Shown here in pieces: positions 43,737 through 48,327 of a DNA stretch of 48,327 nt (positions are counted from its first letter, which is position 1; each line of letters starts with the position of its first letter). The notes under the pieces are model-generated. The model did not search any database. It was not told where the DNA came from and saw only the letters and a program-made list of their open reading frames with translations. The DNA is from Thermoflavifilum sp. Lineage in GTDB: Bacteria > Bacteroidota > Bacteroidia > Chitinophagales > Chitinophagaceae. Where the stretch lies: positions 1 through 48,327 of the forward strand of contig JADGHY010000001.1 in NCBI GenBank assembly GCA_019683625.1, given 5' to 3'. Made by a program: the position numbers and the translations under genes.

Positions 43737-43766
43737 ATAAGAGCCTAAAAGCCGGGCAAACGTTGC
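43737..43766 (-). promoter_or_regulatory. second copy of the ECF-type promoter
   Basis: On the minus strand GCAACGTTT (43766-43758), 14 nt, then CTCTTAT (43743-43737). The -35 nonamer and spacing are identical to the copy upstream of the sigma gene; the -10 shares TCTTA. It lies 34 bp after the anti-sigma stop and points into the candidate small RNA. Confidence 0.55.
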
Positions 43767-43799
43767 ATCCCTTGGCAAAAAAAATTTAGGAATTGGCTA

Positions 43800-45143
43800 T
43801 CAAGGGATTACACCAATCTTCCAGGATACCAGATAAAGATTTTCCTTTAAATGAGGCTGATGGCGATAGGCATTGAGCAATTGATAATGCAGATCGGGCC
43901 CCATGAATAGCTGCCCTCTGCCCACGGGCACAATGAAGCTACCTGAAAGCAAGGCACTCAGATTCCACCTGCGCAATTGCTGATCATCGGCTACATAGCG
44001 CTGATAAGCCGGCACATACACATACTGTTGCTGGTGCAAAACCACATCCAATCCCGCTCCGCCGGTGATTTGCCACTGAATGTTCCGGAACAATCTGCTC
44101 CGGTAGCCCATAAAGACGGGCAATTCCACATTCACCTGCTGATTGACAAGCGTGGTATATTGATCAGGAGCCAGCAAGGCATTGGGATTATAGGCGCCAT
44201 ACACGGTAGAAAGTTGCGCCGGGGTGCCACTGGTTGTGGTCATGGGATTCGCATTGCGGGTATAGGCAGCTCCAGACAGATTCACGGCCTGAATATGGTA
44301 TTGAAAAGCCAAAAGCTGTACGCCTGAGCCTATCACCATCTCGCGGCGCAAAGTGGTCTGTACTTCCACACTGGCCAGATAGGAAAAAGCAGGATCATGA
44401 CCAAGGGCCGATGAAGGAATATAATTGTTGGCTGGCCTTCTCATAAAACTTTGGGCTACCGAAGGTGAAGCAGCCCCTTGTTGGACGAGTTGCCTGTAGC
44501 CCACACCTGGCGCAAAGGCGATATGAAAACTCAGAGGAGTGGCAGATGGGGCGGTGTCTTTTTGCCGAACAGGAAGCCCCCATCCCGGGGGAAGTTGCAA
44601 CACAGCACGTGGATGACGAAGCTGCTCAGGGTAAGGCGATAGGCTTATGCCAGCCAGTGAAGGCCAGGAGGCCTGGGCTAAAAGTGCAGGTTTTTGCTTC
44701 ACTGCAGGCTTCTGAACCGTTGAAGTAACAGAAACATTCCATTGGGAAGAAGCCTTGCCAGATTGGTGCAAAGGCTGGGATTGCCGGTGATGATGCTGCG
44801 GTATTGAAGCAGATAAATGGGTTTGCGGAGGTACTGTTTTACCGGAAGAAGAGGAGGCAGAAGAGGCAGACTTGCTTCCAGCTAAAGACGGATGGGTTAT
44901 TACCTCATTCGGTGCTAGCCTCCCGGCCGGAGAGCGATGCATCATCCACCAGGTGGCGCTGCCAGCCCCGAGTATCAGCAGCCAGGTGGCAGCTATGGCC
45001 CACCCTTTCCTACGCCGCCTGCGTTTTAATCCCTGCTCGATCCTTTGCCAGCTGTCTTCGGCCGGCTCCAGCTCAAATGCATTTGCGGCCTGCCGGATAC
45101 GTCTCAGCCATTCCTCTTCATGCAATTCTTCCTCACTGTTCAT
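43800..45143 (-). CDS. single-pass anti-sigma-like protein fused to a beta-barrel-like domain
   Basis: 447 aa in three parts. Residues 1-46 are a charged cytoplasmic segment (EEEWLRRIRQAANAFELEPAEDSWQRIEQGL, then a run of Arg/Lys). Residues 48-68 form one membrane helix (WAIAATWLLILGAGSATWWMM). After a Ser/Gln/His/Pro-rich linker (80-200), residues 205-447 show alternating beta strands with aromatic ends (SFHIAFAPGVGYRQLV, LASVEVQTTLRREMVIGSGVQLLAFQYHIQ, IQWQITGGAGLDVVL). This resembles PF13568-type outer-membrane beta-barrels. The ATG overlaps the sigma stop as ATGA, so the two are translationally coupled. That marks it as the anti-sigma. The last strand ends YLVSWKIGVIP. Confidence 0.75.
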   Translation of the reverse strand: MNSEEELHEEEWLRRIRQAANAFELEPAEDSWQRIEQGLKRRRRRKGWAIAATWLLILGAGSATWWMMHRSPAGRLAPNEVITHPSLAGSKSASSASSSSGKTVPPQTHLSASIPQHHHRQSQPLHQSGKASSQWNVSVTSTVQKPAVKQKPALLAQASWPSLAGISLSPYPEQLRHPRAVLQLPPGWGLPVRQKDTAPSATPLSFHIAFAPGVGYRQLVQQGAASPSVAQSFMRRPANNYIPSSALGHDPAFSYLASVEVQTTLRREMVIGSGVQLLAFQYHIQAVNLSGAAYTRNANPMTTTSGTPAQLSTVYGAYNPNALLAPDQYTTLVNQQVNVELPVFMGYRSRLFRNIQWQITGGAGLDVVLHQQQYVYVPAYQRYVADDQQLRRWNLSALLSGSFIVPVGRGQLFMGPDLHYQLLNAYRHQPHLKENLYLVSWKIGVIP

Positions 45144-45724
45144 AAGCCGTGTAGTTTTTTATTCAATCGGATATTTTTATCTGCCTGACCTTCCGAAAGC
45201 CGGGCTTGCAGCCAGGCTCGCGCCCGCGCAAATTGTGAGCGGGAAGTGCCTTCATCTATGCCTAACAGCGCTGCAATCTCCCGGTGAGCATACCCTTCTA
45301 TGACATGCAGGTTGAAAATCGTCCGGTACCCCTTCGGCATCTGCAAGATCAGCTGAATCAATTCCCGCTCTTCAGCTGACGCCTGACTGGGCAATATGTT
45401 TACTGCTTCCGACTCCTCTTTTCTGTCTTCCAGCCAAATCCATTTCCGGCGACGGGTGAAGTTCACCGCAACCCTTACCATGATCTTACGAATCCAGCCC
45501 TCCAAAGGACCTGCAAAACGAAATTGGTGCAGATGCAAAAACACACTGATAAAGCCTTCCTGCATCACTTCTTCTGCATCCACCCTGTTGCCCACATAAC
45601 GCATGCATAAGCCCAGCATGCGCGGTGCAAACCGCTCATAAAGGGCCTTTTGCGCCTCCCTACGGCCTGCTAAACAGGCCTGTACCAGCGCTCGATCATC
45701 CTGATATTCCAGCTGTTCACCCAA
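45140..45724 (-). CDS. ECF RNA polymerase sigma factor, TTG start
   Basis: 194 aa. Region 2 reads MLGLCMRYVGNRVDAEEVMQEGFISVFLHLHQF, and region 4 reads QMPKGYRTIFNLHVIEGYAHREIAALLGIDEGTSRSQFARA, as in RpoE-like sigma factors. The frame has no ATG before region 2 and meets a stop at 45734, so TTG 45724 is the likely start. An ECF-type promoter stands 17-46 bp upstream and suggests autoregulation. The anti-sigma-like gene follows with a 4-bp overlap. Probably an envelope-stress or surface-signal regulon; the signal is unknown. It differs from the PUL 1 sigma and has no SusC/FecR partner. Confidence 0.92.
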   Translation of the reverse strand: MGEQLEYQDDRALVQACLAGRREAQKALYERFAPRMLGLCMRYVGNRVDAEEVMQEGFISVFLHLHQFRFAGPLEGWIRKIMVRVAVNFTRRRKWIWLEDRKEESEAVNILPSQASAEERELIQLILQMPKGYRTIFNLHVIEGYAHREIAALLGIDEGTSRSQFARARAWLQARLSEGQADKNIRLNKKLHGL

Positions 45725-45740
45725 TGGTTTTGGCTATTGT

Positions 45741-45770
45741 GTAAGACAAATTACAATTTTAAAACGTTGC
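45741..45770 (-). promoter_or_regulatory. ECF-type autoregulated promoter of the sigma operon
   Basis: On the minus strand GCAACGTTT (45770-45762), 14 nt, then GTCTTAC (45747-45741). The -35 holds the AAC core common to ECF promoters. The same -35 with identical spacing recurs at 43766-43737, at the other end of the operon. Confidence 0.55.
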
Positions 45771-45921
45771 ACCTCCGTCTCAAAAACCTGGTTAAATTTT
45801 CCTCAGATGGATATTCCCACCCCCTCCTTATCCCGAAAGACAGCGACAGGTCGCCAATTGGCATGTTTTTAGCTACATATCATATGGTTTTTTCTGACTT
45901 TTGCGTTAAACGTCATCATCC

Positions 45922-46320
45922 ATGAAATATTTGCTACACCTGAGCTTCTGGATCCTACCCCTGTGGATCACCGCCTGGCAAATGAAGCCTGCAACAGATC
46001 CTTTCGATGAGGTAGTAAAGGCCTTAAGAGCCGGAAATGCTACCGAACTAAGCCGGTATTTCGATAACATGATCCAAATCACCTTACTCGATCAGTCAAG
46101 TTCCTATAGCAAAGCCCAGGCCACCATGATCCTGAAAGATTTTTTTTCGAAAAACCCCGTCAAATCTTTTCAGCTGATCCATGAGGGCGGACAAGATTCC
46201 CGTTTTGGAATTGGAAAAATGATAACGGCCAACGGCACCTACCGGATAACTTTCTTCCTTCGGCAACATGGGCCCGATCAATATGTACTTCAGGAAATTC
46301 GCTTTGAGACACAATCCTGA
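45922..46320 (+). CDS. DUF4783 family protein (NTF2-like), exported
   Basis: 132 aa with a signal peptide (MKYLLHLSFWILPLWITAW). The mature domain is NTF2-like: DPFDEVVKALRAGNATELSRYFDNMIQITLLDQ, YSKAQATMILKDFFSKNP, and the C-terminal YRITFFLR and YVLQEIRFE strands. DUF4783 members are found in front of nadC in many Bacteroidota, as here (82 bp). Function unknown. GACTTTTG at 45896-45903 is a 7/8 match to the -7 box. Start: the ATG at the signal peptide. Confidence 0.87.
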   Translation: MKYLLHLSFWILPLWITAWQMKPATDPFDEVVKALRAGNATELSRYFDNMIQITLLDQSSSYSKAQATMILKDFFSKNPVKSFQLIHEGGQDSRFGIGKMITANGTYRITFFLRQHGPDQYVLQEIRFETQS

Positions 46321-46397
46321 AACATCCTCCTTTGCAGGAAGCAGTCTTTAAAAAAAACCATGCTATCCTGGCTTTTTTAGATAGCCCAGAAATGTCT

Positions 46398-46405
46398 TTT
46401 CTTTG
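46398..46405 (+). promoter_or_regulatory. -7 box TTTCTTTG, 3 nt before the nadC ATG
   Basis: It matches TAnnTTTG except at the second base. TGC separates it from ATG 46409, so the mRNA would be leaderless if used. This favours ATG 46409 over ATG 46415 as the start. Confidence 0.35.
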
Positions 46406-46408
46406 TGC

Positions 46409-47302
46409 ATGTGTATGGAAAATGAGCTTTCCTCAAGCAGGCAAGCAGCTTATGAAGTGCGCCTGAAGCATTTTATTCAAGAGGCCTTGGCCGAAGACAT
46501 TGGCGATGGTGACCACAGCACCTTATGTTGCATTGCTGCGGGCCAGCAAGGGGCTGCTTTGCTGGTTGCCCAATCATCAGGTATTCTGGCTGGGGTACAC
46601 GTGGCACAAGCCATCTTTCGCTGGCTTGACCCTCATTGCCAGATGGAAATCTTTAAGCACGATGGCGACAGCATACGGCCCGGAGATCCCGTTTTACAAA
46701 TAGCGGGCAGCCTGCGGACAATCCTTTCGGCCGAACGCTTGGTGTTAAACTGCATGCAGCGGATGAGCGGCATTGCCACCCTAACCCGAAAATATGTGGA
46801 TCTCCTTGCCGGAAGCCATACACGTCTGTTAGATACCCGGAAAACCACACCCAATTTTCGTCTGCTGGAAAAAGAAGCCGTACGCATAGGCGGCGGCGTG
46901 AATCACCGCATGGGCCTGTACGACTACATCATGCTGAAAGACAACCACATTGATGCCTGTGGAAGCATCGGCGAAGCTATCCGCCGGGCAAAAGCTTATC
47001 TTCACCAACATCAGCTTTCGCTGCCCATAGAAGTGGAAACCCGTAACCTGGAAGATGTCCGGCAAGCCCTGAAGGCAGGAGGCATTCAACGCCTGCTGTT
47101 CGATCATTTCTCACCACAAGAGGTGAAGCAGGCCGTGGAAATGGTCAATGGAGCCTGTGAAACGGAAGCCTCCGGAAATATTGATCTGCACAACCTGAAG
47201 GCTTATGCAGCCACCGGGGTGGATTTCATTTCCGTGGGCGCACTCACGCACCAGGCTGTGAGCCTGGATATGCATCTGAAATACCTATCTTCAGCCCCCT
47301 AA
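46409..47302 (+). CDS. nadC: nicotinate-nucleotide pyrophosphorylase (quinolinate phosphoribosyltransferase)
   Basis: 297 aa. NadC features: FIQEALAEDIGDGDHST at the N-terminus, ILSAERLVLNCMQRMSGIATLTRKYV, the active-site stretch LLDTRKTTPNFRLLEKEAVRIGGG, NHRMGLYDYIMLKDNHI, and the C-terminal GVDFISVGALTHQA. It makes nicotinate mononucleotide from quinolinate and PRPP in NAD synthesis. ATG 46409 or 46415 may start it; an upstream TTG at 46403 is less likely. The lipid kinase gene follows 18 bp later, probably in the same transcript. Confidence 0.97.
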   Translation: MCMENELSSSRQAAYEVRLKHFIQEALAEDIGDGDHSTLCCIAAGQQGAALLVAQSSGILAGVHVAQAIFRWLDPHCQMEIFKHDGDSIRPGDPVLQIAGSLRTILSAERLVLNCMQRMSGIATLTRKYVDLLAGSHTRLLDTRKTTPNFRLLEKEAVRIGGGVNHRMGLYDYIMLKDNHIDACGSIGEAIRRAKAYLHQHQLSLPIEVETRNLEDVRQALKAGGIQRLLFDHFSPQEVKQAVEMVNGACETEASGNIDLHNLKAYAATGVDFISVGALTHQAVSLDMHLKYLSSAP

Positions 47303-47320
47303 TCCTTTATTTTGCACCCC

Positions 47321-48280
47321 ATGATGGTGGAAAATCCCCAAGAAGCTGCTGCTTCCCGCATCCGATTGATTGTCAACCCCCATGCCGGCCGTCATAAACA
47401 AAAATTATGGTTGCAAGATATTCGTGCCAGCCTGCATAAGTATCGGGTGGCATACGAAGTATGCTGGACAAATTATCCCGGCCATGGCAGGGAGCTGGCA
47501 GCCGATGCCATTGCCAATGGAATTGAATTCGTGGGCGTGGTAGGGGGCGATGGGTCGGTCAACGAAGTGGCAACTGCCTTCGCAGAAGCATCGGCAACAC
47601 CTCATCATACCAGATTGATCATTGTCCCCGCCGGAAGCGGAAACGGACTTGCCCGTGCCTTGGGCATCCCCCTCTCCCCCCGGAAAGCTATTGAATTGGT
47701 AAATAGTGCATATACCCGATGGATAGATGCCGGAATGGCCAACGGCAGATATTTTTTCAGCAATGCCGGCGTGGGATTCGATGCCCTTATCGCCCGTCGT
47801 TTTGCCGGTCATACGCTCCGGGGCATCATCACCTATTCCTGGCTTACCCTTGCAGCTTTCCAAAAATACAAGGCGAAAAAATATACCCTGTGCATCGACG
47901 GAACATGTTATCAGGAAAGAGCTTTCCTGATTGCCGCGGCCAATAGCAATCAATTTGGCTATGCTTTTAAAATTGCTCCACATGCCCTGCCCGATGATGG
48001 CTGGCTGGAAGTGTGTATCATAGGCCCGCTAAATTGGGCATCCCTGGCTAAACTGGCCGTACAAGCCCTGCGCGGAAATTTCGGATCTGGAGATACCAGG
48101 GTGAAATTTTACCGGGCCAAACAGCTTTCTATCCAACGCAAAAAGCCTATCAAATGGATGCAGGTCGATGGTGAGCCTGTTGATATCCGACAAAACGGAC
48201 GGGTGGAAATTAGCCTGCTTCCCCGGGTTGTGCCCGTGATGGTGCCCACACCTGTGCAAACCGTCCCGCCCCATTTTTGA
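47321..48280 (+). CDS. YegS/BmrU-family diacylglycerol/lipid kinase
   Basis: 319 aa from ATG 47321; ATG 47324 and TTG 47312 are alternatives. The DAGK catalytic domain begins IRLIVNPHAGRHKQKLW. The nucleotide-binding motif is VGVVGGDGSVNEVATAF, and IIVPAGSGNGLARALGIP is the second signature. FFSNAGVGFDALIARRF and the C-terminal WMQVDGEPVD complete the family pattern. It phosphorylates diacylglycerol or a related lipid (or acts on sphingoid bases). It lies 18 bp after nadC. Confidence 0.93.
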   Translation: MMVENPQEAAASRIRLIVNPHAGRHKQKLWLQDIRASLHKYRVAYEVCWTNYPGHGRELAADAIANGIEFVGVVGGDGSVNEVATAFAEASATPHHTRLIIVPAGSGNGLARALGIPLSPRKAIELVNSAYTRWIDAGMANGRYFFSNAGVGFDALIARRFAGHTLRGIITYSWLTLAAFQKYKAKKYTLCIDGTCYQERAFLIAAANSNQFGYAFKIAPHALPDDGWLEVCIIGPLNWASLAKLAVQALRGNFGSGDTRVKFYRAKQLSIQRKKPIKWMQVDGEPVDIRQNGRVEISLLPRVVPVMVPTPVQTVPPHF

Positions 48281-48310
48281 GCGTGCTATTTTTAAGGCTG
48301 ACTGATTGTT

Positions 48311-48318
48311 TATCTTTA
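48311..48318 (+). promoter_or_regulatory. -7 box TATCTTTA for a gene running off the right edge
   Basis: TATCTTTA is followed after 3 nt by ATG AAT (48322-48327), where the window ends. The same box stands before the beta-CASP gene. This suggests a new leaderless gene starting at 48322; nothing of its product can be seen. Confidence 0.35.
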
Positions 48319-48327
48319 GAAATGAAT

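Noticed and set aside
46362..46385. GCTATC/GATAGC inverted repeat with T6 before nadC as a terminator
   Set aside because: The T-run is inside the 12-nt loop rather than after the stem, so it does not make a normal intrinsic terminator.

Overview
The window looks like a chromosome segment of a saccharolytic member of the Bacteroidota, most likely family Chitinophagaceae (Chitinophaga or Thermoflavifilum-like). The evidence is two SusC/SusD pairs, an ECF sigma/FecR pair, a hybrid two-component system, lipoproteins with Bacteroidota-style lipoboxes, a DUF4783-nadC pair, and promoter boxes of the TAnnTTTG type. I saw no tRNA, rRNA, CRISPR array, insertion sequence or phage gene. This is inference from gene content; no 16S or marker search was possible.

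Layout. (1) 1-12557, minus strand: a polysaccharide utilization locus (PUL 1) run by an ECF sigma factor and a FecR anti-sigma. Its order is sigma, FecR, SusC with an STN signalling domain, SusD, a LamG lipoprotein, a GH144/PF10091-type enzyme, a GH43 enzyme with discoidin and FN3 modules, and a second PF10091 enzyme cut by the left edge. A strong hairpin plus T-tract pointing against the operon lies between FecR and susC. (2) 12653-13989, plus strand: a protoglobin behind two inverted repeats, then a MarR-type regulator with four C-terminal cysteines. (3) 13993-19905: GH53 galactanase, a dicarboxylate/cation symporter, DinB, a secreted YhcH-family protein, gpsA and a HemW-like radical SAM protein. 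(4) 20049-38550, minus strand: a xyloglucan-type PUL (PUL 2). A hybrid two-component sensor/regulator comes first, then GH31 alpha-xylosidase with a PA14 insert, SusC, SusD, a surface glycan-binding protein, a clan GH-A enzyme, GH9 and GH18. (5) 38632-48327: beta-CASP nuclease, GH130, uvrC, an unknown lipoprotein, an ECF sigma with an unusual anti-sigma/beta-barrel partner, DUF4783, nadC and a lipid kinase.

How the parts work together. In PUL 1 the STN domain of SusC should signal through FecR to release the sigma factor when glycan is imported. In PUL 2 the hybrid sensor should bind a xyloglucan oligosaccharide in the periplasm and switch on the GH31-to-GH18 operon. Just upstream of GH31 I found four 12-bp direct repeats at 21-22 bp spacing, a good candidate for its binding sites.

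The most notable unannotated signals are: (a) a motif GCAACGTTT-N14-[GC]TCTTA[CT] found once upstream of the second ECF sigma gene and once, with identical spacing, just after its anti-sigma gene, where it leads into an intrinsic terminator about 110 nt away (a candidate sigma-dependent small RNA); (b) the four-copy operator array; (c) the antisense-oriented terminator in the susC leader of PUL 1, the position where PUL-repressing antisense RNAs are known in Bacteroides; and (d) several genes whose -7 box ends only 3-4 nt before the ATG, implying leaderless mRNAs.
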